A stretch of 64,000 nucleotides of DNA from Candidatus Kaistella beijingensis (GCF_020084865.1 NZ_CP071953.1:2666001-2730000), one strand, 5' to 3'. Positions 52,713 through 61,843 are shown, counted from the stretch's first letter. The notes: generated by a model not told the origin, from the sequence alone. Translations and numbers: made by a program.

Positions 52713-54827
52713 TTATCCAAACGCACGCTTCAACAAACTCTCCACTTTGGGTTCGCGTCCACGGAAATTTTTGTACAGTTCCATCGGATCTTTTGTTCCA
52801 CCAGAAGAAAGGAGGATTTTGTATTTCGCTGCAATTTCTAGATTGAAAATTCCGTTTTCTTTAAAATATTGAAATGCGTCTGCATCCAAAACTTCCGCCC
52901 ATTTGTAGGAATAATATCCCGCGGAATAACCACCTTGAAAAATGTGTGAAAAACTTGTACTCATAATGGTTTCAGGATTTTTTGGATAGAGTTGAGTTTT
53001 TTCTGTAGTTTGGTCTTCAAACTCCTTTACACTCAAACGCTCCAACGCTCCAACTGCGGAATGATATGCCATATCCAAAATTCCAAATCCCAGTTGTCTT
53101 AAAGTTTGGTAACCTTCCATAAAATTTTTGGAATCCGAAATTTTCTGAATTTTTTCATCAGGTAAAACTTCGCCCGTTTCATAATGTTTAGCAAATGTTT
53201 TTAAGAATTCGGGTTCGTAACAATAGTTTTCTAAAAATTGTGATGGAAGTTCCACAAAGTCCCATTTCACAGAAGTTCCCGAAAGATTTGGATAAGTCGT
53301 ATCCGCTAAAATTCCGTGCAGAGCGTGTCCGAATTCGTGGAAAAGCGTGGTCACTTCCTGGAAAGTTAATAAACTCGGCGTGTCGGAAGTAGGTTTAGAA
53401 AAATTGCAAACCACCGAAATGTGTGGACGAGAATTTTCGCCGTCTTTCTTGAACTGATTTTTAAAACTGGTCATCCAGGCTCCTGCACGTTTTCCTTTTC
53501 GGGGGTGATAATCGACGTATAAAATTGCTTTCAGCTTTTGGCTTTCAGCTTTCGGCGAATTACGTCGGACTTCGGACTTCGGACTTCCTACTTCAAACAC
53601 TTCATAGGTTTTCACTTCCTCATGATACTTCTGAACATCGTGAACTTCCACAAACTCCAATCCGAAAAGTTGTCGAGCCAATCCGAAAACCGCTTCCTGA
53701 ACTTTTTCTAAAGGAAAATAAGGTTTCAGTTCTTCATCATCGATATCGAATTTTTGCTTCCGTAGTTTTTCGGCGTAAAAAGCGTGGTCGTAGCTTTGCA
53801 TCTCATCAATTCCATCGGATTTTGCTAAAGTTTTCAATTCTTCGATTTCCTTTTGTGCATAAGGTTTTGCCTTCACTAAAAGTTCATTCAAAAACGCTTG
53901 AACTTTATCGGGAGATTTTGCCATTCGTTCTTCCAAAACATAGTCTGCAAAGGATTTGTAGCCAAGAATTTGGGCTTTTTCCTGCTTTAGTTTGATAATC
54001 TCTTTAATCAAATTCTGATTGTCGAATTCATTCTTTTGAAATCCTTTTTTTCCGTTGGCTAAAGCAAGTTCCTTCCTCAACTCCCGATTTTCTGCATAAG
54101 TCATGAACGGAATGTAACTTGGGTATTGCAAAGTCACCACAAAACCTTCGAGATTCCTTTGCTTGGCTTCTTCACGGTATTGTTGCAGAATCGGTTCGGG
54201 AATTCCTGCCAAATCTTTTTCGTCTTTAATATGTTTGAAATAATTGTTCGTTTCCGCCAATACATTTTGACCAAACTGTAACGATTTTTTTGAAAGTTCG
54301 ATGCTGATATTTTTGAATTTCTCTTTATCGGAATCGTTTAAAAGTGCTCCGCTTCTCACAAAACCTTTGTAAGTTTCATTCAAAAGCATCTGCTGTTCTT
54401 CGTTTAAATTTAAACCACCCCGATCTCGCCTTTGGCTCGACCACTCCTCCAAAGGAGGGGAATTCTGTTCATCAAAAACTTTTTTAATCTTTTTGAAAAG
54501 TTTTCCGTTTTGAGAGATCTTCGCTGAAAATTCTGTTAAAAGTGGCGAAACTTCCTGCGCAATTTTCTGGATTTCATCATTCGTCTCCGCAGAATTTAAA
54601 TTGAAGAAAATGTTAGAAACCACATCCAATTTTTCGCCCGAATAAGCGAGTGCTTCAATCACGTTTTCAAAAGTGGGTTCATCTTGATTTTCAACTATAT
54701 CGTTGATTTCCTTTTCAGAAATTTTGATGAGTTCTTGAAAGGCGGGAAGATAATGTTTTTCCTTAATCTCGTTGAAAGGTGCGGTATGATGAGGAGTTTT
54801 GAAATTTTCTAAAAGTGGGTTTTGCAT
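52713..54827 (-). CDS. M3-family metallopeptidase (Dcp/oligopeptidase A-like) with repeat-derived inserts
   Basis: 704 residues. Zinc site HEFGHALHG (LFHEFGH, about residue 482) with the downstream Glu, and STSFSHIFQGGYSAGYYSYK are typical of peptidyl-dipeptidases. Three segments are alien to the family and are encoded by intergenic-type repeats: SPPLEEWSSQRRDRGGL (about 122-138), EVGSPKSEVRRNSPKAESQK (about 412-431) and VGALERLS (about 590). The frame is intact, so the inserts are tolerated surface loops. No signal peptide; cytoplasmic. Confidence 0.92.
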   Translation of the reverse strand: MQNPLLENFKTPHHTAPFNEIKEKHYLPAFQELIKISEKEINDIVENQDEPTFENVIEALAYSGEKLDVVSNIFFNLNSAETNDEIQKIAQEVSPLLTEFSAKISQNGKLFKKIKKVFDEQNSPPLEEWSSQRRDRGGLNLNEEQQMLLNETYKGFVRSGALLNDSDKEKFKNISIELSKKSLQFGQNVLAETNNYFKHIKDEKDLAGIPEPILQQYREEAKQRNLEGFVVTLQYPSYIPFMTYAENRELRKELALANGKKGFQKNEFDNQNLIKEIIKLKQEKAQILGYKSFADYVLEERMAKSPDKVQAFLNELLVKAKPYAQKEIEELKTLAKSDGIDEMQSYDHAFYAEKLRKQKFDIDDEELKPYFPLEKVQEAVFGLARQLFGLEFVEVHDVQKYHEEVKTYEVFEVGSPKSEVRRNSPKAESQKLKAILYVDYHPRKGKRAGAWMTSFKNQFKKDGENSRPHISVVCNFSKPTSDTPSLLTFQEVTTLFHEFGHALHGILADTTYPNLSGTSVKWDFVELPSQFLENYCYEPEFLKTFAKHYETGEVLPDEKIQKISDSKNFMEGYQTLRQLGFGILDMAYHSAVGALERLSVKEFEDQTTEKTQLYPKNPETIMSTSFSHIFQGGYSAGYYSYKWAEVLDADAFQYFKENGIFNLEIAAKYKILLSSGGTKDPMELYKNFRGREPKVESLLKRAFG
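53527..53594. repeat. In-frame 7-bp arrays in the M3 peptidase gene
   Basis: GCTTTCA-type heptamers (53527-53557) followed by CGGACTT heptamers (53563-53594), coding for about 22 non-conserved residues. Confidence 0.75.
54413..54463 (-). repeat. In-frame CCCCTC...GGGGTG element in the M3 peptidase gene
   Basis: On the minus strand CCCCTCCTTTGGAGG-GTG, then GGGGTGGTTT: the arms of the elements at 29607 and 32948 with a different centre. Confidence 0.75.
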
Positions 54828-54884
54828 AATTGTTTTTTAGTTGAACAAATTTAGTAATCTTTCAAGTAATTTTTATAATCTTGA

Positions 54885-55148
54885 GATGCAGGTGCAGGTT
54901 GTCAGGAAATTGTGGAATTGGTTCCGAACCAAAGACAGAAAACTAAAATGGATTTCAAAAGACCTTTTGAAGACACTTCTTATTCCGAAGTAATTCTGAC
55001 TCCTGAAGGAAACGGAACAAAAGTAACTTGGACCCTCGATTCCGAATTGGAAAGGCCGATGAACTTGATGCGTTTTTTCATGGACGGAGCGATGGATAAA
55101 TCTTATGGAGAAGGTCTGGCAAAACTGAAGGAAATTTCCGAAAAGTAA
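54885..55148 (+). pseudogene. Truncated SRPBCC/polyketide-cyclase-like gene
   Basis: Only the C-terminal half of the domain remains (QEIVELVPNQ, DFKRPFEDTSYSEVIL, TPEGNGTKVTWTLD, GEGLAKLKEI). An in-frame TGA precedes codon 54885, no ATG is near the 5' end, and the N-terminal strands are absent. Translation from GTG 54912 (78 residues) is possible but would give half a fold. Confidence 0.65.
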
Positions 55149-55212
55149 ATATTCCCTTTCTTTAAAGAGCAGATTTCGAATCTGTTAGAAAGACGGTAGT
55201 TAAAAATTAAAA

Positions 55213-55245
55213 GTCCTTTCATCATATTAGATTGAAGGGATTTTT
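55213..55245 (+). terminator. Hairpin terminator
   Basis: TCCTTTCA/TGAAGGGA stem (one G-U pair) and five T after the broken SRPBCC gene. Confidence 0.6.
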
Positions 55246-55283
55246 CTTTTACAAACATTAAAAAAAGTTAAAAAATGCCATGT

Positions 55284-55317
55284 TTGAAAACGACGTAAAA
55301 TAATTACCTTAAATTTG
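55284..55317 (+). promoter_or_regulatory. Promoter of the DUF6263 gene
   Basis: TTG (55284-55286, in GTTTG), 23-bp spacer, TAAATTTG at 55310-55317; leader about 45 nt. Confidence 0.65.
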
Positions 55318-55368
55318 CCTTTGATTTTGGCAAAAAAGTTTGAAATCGCTTAACAGAAAAAATATTTA

Positions 55369-56415
55369 ATGAAAAAAATTACCGCAATTGCGCTTATTTC
55401 GATAGCACTTGTTTCGTGCAAAAAAGAAACTAAAACCATCACCAAAGTTGACCCAGCTACAGGAAAAACCATTACCGTGGAAGTTCCTGCAGATTCTGTA
55501 AAAGCGGAAATTGCAAACGCTGTAACTCCTGCAATTAAAGATTCCTTAGGAGTTTATACCCAGACTTTCAAACTGGAAAAAGGAAAGTCTTACCCATTGA
55601 AAACCGTTCAAAAAGACGTTCAAACCATGACCGCCCCAAACGGACAATCACAAGGCGGAACAAGCGAAACGACCGATGAAATGTCGTTTTTTGTGAATAA
55701 TTTTGATAAGGGAGTTTACGACATTACCATTAATTTGTTGGGAAAAAGAAATTCACAAACTGCAAACGGGAAAACCATCGCAGTCGACACCAAAGCGGCT
55801 GAACCGAAAGAAGAACAGTTGAAAATGATGTGGAAAGTCAACAAGGCTTTGGTTGGAAATAAATTAAGTATGAAAATGGATGAGAAAGGAAAAGTTCTTT
55901 CCATCATAGGTTTTGAGCCGATTTATACGAAGGTTTCCGGTTCTGTTGCAGGTGTAATTAAAGAAGCCAATCAGAAAGCAGCGTTCGCAAAAAGTTTTAA
56001 AGAAAGTTTTAATGAAAAAGTTTTGAAGGAGCAGTTCACCAAAAATTTAGTTTTACTTCCTGAGAAAGGAGCTAAAGTAGGAGGGAAGTGGACAGAATCT
56101 GAAAACGCAACTCCCGATGGAAAAATAAAATTGACCACAACCTACGTCTTGAAAAGCGTTGGAAACGGTGTTGCCGAAATCTCTGTTTCAGGCGGAATCC
56201 CAAAGAAATCGGATAAGGCAACTCAACAAGGAGTGACACGAACAATGTCTTCTGAACTTTCACAAAACGGGAAAATCTTGCTCGACCAAAATACAGGTTG
56301 GGTTAAAAACCAAACCATTTCTGTGAAAACGGCACAAACAGAAACACTTTCCGACGGAAAACAAACACAATCGATGAAAAGTGTTTCTAACTCAACGGTT
56401 ACGGTGAATCCTTAA
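55369..56415 (+). CDS. DUF6263 family lipoprotein
   Basis: 348 residues. Lipoprotein signal with lipobox (ALVSCKKE, Cys17). Followed by a low-complexity linker and a long beta-rich domain (MSFFVNNFDKGVYDITINLL, LPEKGAKVGGKWTE, NTGWVKNQTISVK) that fits DUF6263 of Bacteroidota. The linker lacks the SDDD-type surface signal, so a periplasmic location is more likely. Function unknown. Confidence 0.8.
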   Translation: MKKITAIALISIALVSCKKETKTITKVDPATGKTITVEVPADSVKAEIANAVTPAIKDSLGVYTQTFKLEKGKSYPLKTVQKDVQTMTAPNGQSQGGTSETTDEMSFFVNNFDKGVYDITINLLGKRNSQTANGKTIAVDTKAAEPKEEQLKMMWKVNKALVGNKLSMKMDEKGKVLSIIGFEPIYTKVSGSVAGVIKEANQKAAFAKSFKESFNEKVLKEQFTKNLVLLPEKGAKVGGKWTESENATPDGKIKLTTTYVLKSVGNGVAEISVSGGIPKKSDKATQQGVTRTMSSELSQNGKILLDQNTGWVKNQTISVKTAQTETLSDGKQTQSMKSVSNSTVTVNP

Positions 56416-56495
56416 TCAATTAAGAATTAACAATGAATCATAAATAATGACTTTGTTACAAATTATTCATTGTTAATTTTTCATTTTTAATTACG
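56415..56495. repeat. Inverted 7-bp ATTAACA arrays
   Basis: ATTAAGA, ATTAACA, ATGAATC units are mirrored by ATTATTC, ATTGTTA, ATTTTTC; together they form a long AT-rich hairpin that may end the DUF6263 transcript. Confidence 0.55.
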
Positions 56496-56498
56496 AAG

Positions 56499-56723
56499 AT
56501 GAAATATATTTTAGAATTAATCCTCGCAACAATCATTATTTTTTTTCTTTGGAATATTCTGAAGCGCTTATTTTTTTCAGCATTTTACAAGTTTCCAAAA
56601 CCGCAGAATAATGAAAATGTAACGACCCAAAAAACAAAGAAAAATTTAGATTCCAAACTAAATTGGGATGCAGAGACAGTAGATTATGAGGAAGTTAAAG
56701 ACGAAAAAACTTCCGAAAGATAA
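56499..56723 (+). CDS. DUF4834 family small membrane protein
   Basis: 74 residues. One N-terminal membrane helix (about 3-20), a basic stretch, then a polar tail with WDAETVDYEEVKDEK, the recurrent C-terminal motif of DUF4834. The family is usually found directly before a YfhO gene in Flavobacteriia, as here, and so is a likely accessory of that protein. Confidence 0.8.
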   Translation: MKYILELILATIIIFFLWNILKRLFFSAFYKFPKPQNNENVTTQKTKKNLDSKLNWDAETVDYEEVKDEKTSER

Positions 56724-56774
56724 TATAAATGGGAAAACAATTTTAGTTTCCAATTATTAAAATGTTTCTTTGAT

Positions 56775-56782
56775 TATCTTTG
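56775..56782 (+). promoter_or_regulatory. -7 box upstream of the yfhO-like gene
   Basis: TATCTTTG, 71 bp before the ATG. Confidence 0.5.
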
Positions 56783-56810
56783 TGAAATTCAATTTTGAAT
56801 CTTATACATT

Positions 56811-56838
56811 AAACCTGTTTAATTCGATGAACAGGTTT
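56811..56838 (+). promoter_or_regulatory. Leader hairpin of the yfhO-like gene
   Basis: AAACCTGTT/AACAGGTTT, a perfect 9-bp stem with a 10-base loop, followed by CTTTAAAT and ending 15 bp before the ATG. Confidence 0.5.
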
Positions 56839-56853
56839 CTTTAAATAAAAAAT

Positions 56854-59406
56854 ATGGTAAAAAATAAAAAACTAATTTTCATTATCGCCAGTTTGGTTCT
56901 GTTCATGATTTTGGCTTTGGTTTATGCAAATCCAGTTTTGACAGGAAAACAACTTTTCCAACACGACATCGTGCAATACAAAGGTGGCGCAAAAGAACTT
57001 TTGGATTACCGTGCTCAAAATGGCCTGGAAACGTATTGGAGCGACTCCATGTTTGGCGGAATGCCGACTTATCAAATGGGAGCACAATTCCGTGGAGATA
57101 TTGTGAAAAGTATTGATGGAGTTTTGAACTTTTTGCCAAAACCCGCGAATTATATTTTTCTCCTTTTTTCAGGTTTTTTTCTTCTCGGTTTGGTTGCGGT
57201 TCGTAACTGGAAATATGCGCTTTTAGGGGCGACTTTTTTCGGACTTTCAACTTATTTCTACATCGCGCTTGCTGCAGGTCACAACGGGAAAATTCATACT
57301 GTTGCTTATTTTGCGCCACTTTTGGCGGGAATTCTTTTGGTTTATATTCGAAAGAAATATATTCTCGGATTCATTGTCACGGCTTTATTCATGGGCCTTC
57401 AGGTTGCGGCAAATCACCCGCAAATGACGTATTATTTGTTCATCGCACTCGGATTTTTATTCGTTTCTGAATTGATTCGTGCGTTTCAACATAAAATTTC
57501 TTGGAAACATTTCGGGATTTCAAACGGGATTTTGGCTTTGGCGATGCTTCTCGGAGTGGGGATGAACTCCCAAAGAATCATGGCAAATTCGGAATATGTT
57601 ACTGAAACCGTTCGCGGAAAACAAATTCTTAATAACGACAGACATTCTTCCGACGAATCGGGAATGGATAAAGAATCGATGCTGATGTGGAGCTACGGAA
57701 AAATGGAAACCTTAAACCTTTTCATTCCACGATTAATGGGCGGTTCAAGCAATGAAGAAGGCTCTGATAAAATGATGGCGAGAGTTCAGGAAATGGTTCA
57801 GGAAAACGTTACTTCACAATCTGAAATGGATCGAATCTCAAAAGGTTTTTCGTCGCTCACTTATTGGGGAGAACAACCTGGAACTTCTGGACCAGCTTAT
57901 CAAGGAGCGGTGGTTTGTTTCTTGGCAATTCTCGGATTTTTCTTTGCTTGGAAAAAGTACCGGTATTGGATTTTGGGAGCTTCGATTCTCACCATATTTT
58001 TAGCGTGGGGAAGTAATTTCATGGCGCTTTCGGATTTCTTCATCGATTTTGTTCCGTTTTACAATAAGTTCCGTGCGCCGAGTTCGATTTTGGTCGTGGT
58101 AGAATTGTTGTTCCCATTAGTTGCAATGATCGGGCTTTATCGGTTTTTTAACTCCAATGAAAAGACGGAAACCACTTCGGAAAATATTCTAACAGAAGAA
58201 TATAAAACCAAAATCTTGAAGTATGTTTCAGCTTCGGTTTTAGGAATAATTCTGCTTCTTTTGGTATTCGGAAAATCAATTTTAGGTTTCCACACCGATT
58301 CTGAAAAAACGTATCTTCCGCCATATCTTCTTGATTTTTTGGTGGATGAAAGATTCAAAATGTTCAGAATTGATGCCATTAAAGCAATTATTTACGTAGC
58401 GATTACAGCAGGAGTTTTATTTTTAAGTTTAAAGAAAAAATTAAGTCAGAATATTGCGATTATCGTCATTGGTTTGGTAAGTCTTTTCGATTTGTGGAGC
58501 GTGAATAAACGATATTTAAACAACGATAATTTCGTGGATAAAGCTTTTGCAGAAAATCCCTTCCAAACAGAAAATTCAGATTTGCTGATGCAGAAAGTAG
58601 GAGAGAACTCAAATCTTCAATCACTTTTAGCGAATGCGAAAATCAACCAAACTTTAGAAACCATCGCAGAAAAAGACAAAACCCATTACCGAATCTACAA
58701 CCAAACTTTGGGAACTTTCAGCGAAACGAATACGTCTTATTTCAAATCCTCAATCGGTGGTTATCATGCGGTGAAATTGAGGAGATATGATGACTTAATC
58801 AACGAATATTTCAGTAAAATGGACACGGTAAAAATTCCGAAAATACTGAATATGCTGAATACCAAATACATGATTTTTGGAAATGCGGAAAAACCTGATG
58901 CCGTGGTAAATCCCAACGCAAACGGAAATGCGTGGTTTGTTTCAAACGTGAAATTTGTAGAAAATCCAAATGAAGAAATCAAACAAATCGGCGAAATCGA
59001 TTCAAAAGAAGTTGCCATCATTTCGAAAGACGACCAAAAATATTTTGAGGGAAAGCAATTGGCTGCAGATTCTACTGCAGTTTTAAATCTGACAAAATAT
59101 CAACCGAACGAATTGGAATTCAAAACCCAATCAAAAACCCCGCAATTGGCAGTTTTCTCGGAAATTTATTATCCGAAAGGTTGGAAAATGTTGATTGACG
59201 GCAATGAAGTTCCCTACATCAAAGCCAATTATTTGCTGAGAGCGGTTCACGTTCCTGCAGGAAATCACATGGTGAAAATGGTTTTCGAACCTGCCGTAAT
59301 CGCCAAAGGAAAACTGATTTCCATGATTGCGTTTGGATTGTTTTTGCTGTTGAGTTTGGGTGGAATTTATTGGTTGTACAAGAATCGAAACAATCAAACT
59401 GCGTAA
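56854..59406 (+). CDS. YfhO family membrane protein
   Basis: 850 residues with about twelve membrane segments and a large C-terminal soluble part (about 560-815) ending in a final helix. Blocks: QYKGGAKELLDYRAQNG, YWSDSMFGGMPTYQM, NHPQMTYYL and the C-terminal EIYYPKGWKMLIDGNEVPY. In Firmicutes YfhO glycosylates lipoteichoic acid; here it is GT-C-like and precedes a glycosyltransferase, suggesting transfer of sugars to envelope lipids. Substrate unknown. Confidence 0.9.
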   Translation: MVKNKKLIFIIASLVLFMILALVYANPVLTGKQLFQHDIVQYKGGAKELLDYRAQNGLETYWSDSMFGGMPTYQMGAQFRGDIVKSIDGVLNFLPKPANYIFLLFSGFFLLGLVAVRNWKYALLGATFFGLSTYFYIALAAGHNGKIHTVAYFAPLLAGILLVYIRKKYILGFIVTALFMGLQVAANHPQMTYYLFIALGFLFVSELIRAFQHKISWKHFGISNGILALAMLLGVGMNSQRIMANSEYVTETVRGKQILNNDRHSSDESGMDKESMLMWSYGKMETLNLFIPRLMGGSSNEEGSDKMMARVQEMVQENVTSQSEMDRISKGFSSLTYWGEQPGTSGPAYQGAVVCFLAILGFFFAWKKYRYWILGASILTIFLAWGSNFMALSDFFIDFVPFYNKFRAPSSILVVVELLFPLVAMIGLYRFFNSNEKTETTSENILTEEYKTKILKYVSASVLGIILLLLVFGKSILGFHTDSEKTYLPPYLLDFLVDERFKMFRIDAIKAIIYVAITAGVLFLSLKKKLSQNIAIIVIGLVSLFDLWSVNKRYLNNDNFVDKAFAENPFQTENSDLLMQKVGENSNLQSLLANAKINQTLETIAEKDKTHYRIYNQTLGTFSETNTSYFKSSIGGYHAVKLRRYDDLINEYFSKMDTVKIPKILNMLNTKYMIFGNAEKPDAVVNPNANGNAWFVSNVKFVENPNEEIKQIGEIDSKEVAIISKDDQKYFEGKQLAADSTAVLNLTKYQPNELEFKTQSKTPQLAVFSEIYYPKGWKMLIDGNEVPYIKANYLLRAVHVPAGNHMVKMVFEPAVIAKGKLISMIAFGLFLLLSLGGIYWLYKNRNNQTA

Positions 59407-59409
59407 ACT

Positions 59410-59440
59410 CTGCAACCATTTACACCAATTGCACCCATTT
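59410..59440. repeat. TGCAACC/TGCACC-family repeat
   Basis: TGCAACCAT, TTACACCAAT, TGCACCCAT units filling the 36-bp gap between the yfhO-like and glycosyltransferase genes and ending 2 bp before the ATG, at the ribosome-binding position. Confidence 0.65.
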
Positions 59441-59442
59441 GA

Positions 59443-60759
59443 ATGAAACAAAAAAGAATTTTAATCATCACCTATTATTGGCCGCCTTCGGGTGGACCAG
59501 GGGTTCAGCGTTGGTTGAAATTCGTCAAATATCTTCCCGAATTCGGATGGAAACCCACTATTTTCATTCCCGAAAATCCAAGTTATCCGATTGTTGATGA
59601 ATCCTTAGAAAAAGAAGTTTCAAAAGATTTAGAAATCATCAAAACCAAAATTTGGGAACCCTATCAAATCGCAGAATTTTTCGGTAAAGACAATAAAAAA
59701 TTTAAGGCGGGACAATTCGATGTCGGGAAAAATCAGTCATGGAAATCCAAACTTTCGATTTGGGTGCGCGGAAATTTTTTCATTCCAGATGCAAGAGTTT
59801 TTTGGGTGAAACCTTCAGTGGAATTTTTAAAAAAATATTTAAAGGAAAATCATTTCGATGCCTTTGTCACAACAGGACCGCCACATTCTTTACATTTGAT
59901 TGGTTTAGAATTAAAAAAGGAATTTCCTAATTTAAAATGGATTGCCGATTTCCGCGATCCTTGGACAGAAATTTCCTACTACAAGCATTTGAAACTCACC
60001 AAATCTTCCGATAAAAAACACAGGAATTTAGAAGCGCAGGTTTTCAAAACAGCCGACATCACTTTAGCCACAAGTTTCACTGATGCGGAAAATTTTCGAA
60101 AAAAAGGAGCCAATTCATTTTGTGTCACGAATGGTTTTGATGAAGATGCTTCGACTCCGCTCAGCATGACAACGCAAAACCCTCAAACGCTCAAACGCTC
60201 AAACACTCAAACAAAGTTCACGCTAAGCTACATCGGTGTTTTAGAACAATTGAGGAATCCTGAAATATTGTGGAACGTTTTGGGTGAATTGATTAAGGAA
60301 AATAAAAATTTTAAAGACGATTTCGAATTAAAGTTTGTTGGAAGAATTGATGACAAGATTTTAGAGAAAATCGAAAATTCTGAATTAAAAAACTCGGTTA
60401 AAAACTTAGGTTATCTTTCACATTCAGCAGCCAATGCCGAAATGCGAAATTCGGATTTGCTTTTAATCACGAACTTTCCGAACGAAACTTCAAAAGGAAT
60501 TATTCCCGGCAAAATTTTCGAATACCTTCAGACAGGAAATCAGATTCTCTCTTTCGGTCCAAAAGACGGCGATGTAAAAAAAATCCTCGAGGAAACCAAT
60601 GCTGGAAAACACTTTTCTTATGATGATTCTGAACCTTTGAAATCATTTATTCTCGAAAAATATCAAGATTGGAACAACGGAAATCTATCTTCCCAAACCA
60701 AAAATATAGATCAATTCTCTAGAAAAAATCTCACCAAAAAATTGTCGGAAATTTTATAG
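59443..60759 (+). CDS. Family 4-type glycosyltransferase
   Basis: 438 residues, GT-B fold, no membrane segment. YYWPPSGGPGVQRWLKFVKYL (N-terminal nucleotide region), TTGPPHSLHLIGLEL, WIADFRDPWTE and a C-terminal GIIPGKIFEYLQTGNQILSF with the donor-binding Glu. The partner of the preceding YfhO protein by position. Unusual: residues about 232-258 (DEDASTPLSM, QTLKRSNTQTK) are encoded by two intergenic-type repeats (60142-60170 and 60181-60213). Confidence 0.9.
   Translation: MKQKRILIITYYWPPSGGPGVQRWLKFVKYLPEFGWKPTIFIPENPSYPIVDESLEKEVSKDLEIIKTKIWEPYQIAEFFGKDNKKFKAGQFDVGKNQSWKSKLSIWVRGNFFIPDARVFWVKPSVEFLKKYLKENHFDAFVTTGPPHSLHLIGLELKKEFPNLKWIADFRDPWTEISYYKHLKLTKSSDKKHRNLEAQVFKTADITLATSFTDAENFRKKGANSFCVTNGFDEDASTPLSMTTQNPQTLKRSNTQTKFTLSYIGVLEQLRNPEILWNVLGELIKENKNFKDDFELKFVGRIDDKILEKIENSELKNSVKNLGYLSHSAANAEMRNSDLLLITNFPNETSKGIIPGKIFEYLQTGNQILSFGPKDGDVKKILEETNAGKHFSYDDSEPLKSFILEKYQDWNNGNLSSQTKNIDQFSRKNLTKKLSEIL
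60142..60213 (+). repeat. In-frame repeats in the glycosyltransferase gene
   Basis: GCTTCGACTCCGCTCAGCATGAC-type unit followed by 8-bp CAAACGCT, CAAACGCT, CAAACACT units. Confidence 0.7.
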
Positions 60760-60767
60760 ACCTAAAA

Positions 60768-60800
60768 AAAATCAGGGAAATTTTCCCTGATTTTATCTTT
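60768..60800 (+). terminator. Glycosyltransferase gene terminator
   Basis: AAAATCAGGGAAA/TTTTCCCTGATTTT hairpin with flanking A and T runs; may work both ways. Confidence 0.8.
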
Positions 60801-60810
60801 ATACTAAACC

Positions 60811-60844
60811 TGCCGAAAGCTAAAAGCTGATCGCCGAAAGCCAT
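60811..60844. repeat. 7-bp CGAAAGC array
   Basis: CGAAAGC, TAAAAGC, TGATCGC, CGAAAGC units; the inverse of the GCTTTCG units inside the M3 peptidase gene. Confidence 0.65.
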
Positions 60845-61825
60845 TTAGAGCCAACCCTGCTCCTTCATCCAATCATCATTGTAAATTTTCCCCACATACC
60901 TCGAACCGTGATCGTGCAATAAAACCACAACCACATCATCTTTCGTGAACTGATCCTTCATTTGAACCAACGCAGAAATCGCACTTCCCGCAGAATATCC
61001 ACAGAAAATTCCTTCCTCTTTAGCCAATTTTCTAGCGTAAACCGCACCATCTTTGTCCGTCACTTTTTCGAAATGATCAATCACCGACATGTCGTAATTT
61101 TCAGGGATAATGTCTTCACCAATTCCTTCCGTAATGTACGTATATGCATGATCGTAATGGATTTCTCCCGTTTCGTGGTATTCCTTTAAAATCGAACCAA
61201 AAGTATCCACACCGATTACTTTAATGTTCTCGTTTTTCTCCTTCAAAAATTTCCCAACTCCGCAAATTGTTCCTCCTGTTCCTGCTCCAACCAAAAAGTG
61301 CGTGATTTTTCCATCCGTTTGTTCCCAGATTTCCGGAGCAGTAGATTCATAGTGTGCTTCTCGGTTCGACAAGTTATCGTACTGATTTACGTACCATCCA
61401 TTTTCCGTTTCCGTCGCCAAACGCTTTGAAACTGAGTAATATGAACGAGGATCCGTCGGTTTTACATCGGTCGGACAAACAATTACTTCTGCACCCACTG
61501 CACGCAAAATATCACATTTTTCCTTCGACTGTTTCGAGTTCGTCACGAAAATACATTTGTAACCTTTCACAATCGCCGCCAAAGCAAGTCCCATTCCCGT
61601 ATTTCCAGAAGTTCCTTCAATAATGGTTCCGCCGGGTTTCAAGCGACCGTCTTTTTCAGCGTCCTCTATCATTTTCAGCGCCATTCTGTCTTTCACCGAA
61701 TTTCCGGGATTGAAGGTTTCCACTTTCGCCAAAACCAAAGCTGGGAAATCTTCGCCCAATACTTTGTTCAATTTCACAAGTGGCGTATTTCCGATGGTTT
61801 CAAGGATATTTTCTGCGTATTTCAT
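60845..61825 (-). CDS. Cystathionine beta-synthase-like PLP enzyme
   Basis: 326 residues from ATG 61825. PLP lysine in PGNSVKDRMAL (about residue 46), phosphate cradle GTGGTICG, and EGTSGNTGMGLALAA. This EGTSGNTG loop and the C-terminal HDHGSRYVGKIYNDDWM are features of the CBS catalytic core rather than of CysK. It lacks the CBS regulatory domains, as expected in Bacteroidota. Serine plus homocysteine (or sulfide) is the likely chemistry. No sulfur genes adjoin. Confidence 0.88.
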   Translation of the reverse strand: MKYAENILETIGNTPLVKLNKVLGEDFPALVLAKVETFNPGNSVKDRMALKMIEDAEKDGRLKPGGTIIEGTSGNTGMGLALAAIVKGYKCIFVTNSKQSKEKCDILRAVGAEVIVCPTDVKPTDPRSYYSVSKRLATETENGWYVNQYDNLSNREAHYESTAPEIWEQTDGKITHFLVGAGTGGTICGVGKFLKEKNENIKVIGVDTFGSILKEYHETGEIHYDHAYTYITEGIGEDIIPENYDMSVIDHFEKVTDKDGAVYARKLAKEEGIFCGYSAGSAISALVQMKDQFTKDDVVVVLLHDHGSRYVGKIYNDDWMKEQGWL

Positions 61826-61843
61826 TGTCAATTTTTAAAGCAG

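Noticed and set aside
53525..53995. 156-codon plus-strand frame inside the M3 peptidase gene
   Set aside because: Antisense to conserved peptidase sequence and partly repeat DNA; low-complexity basic translation.
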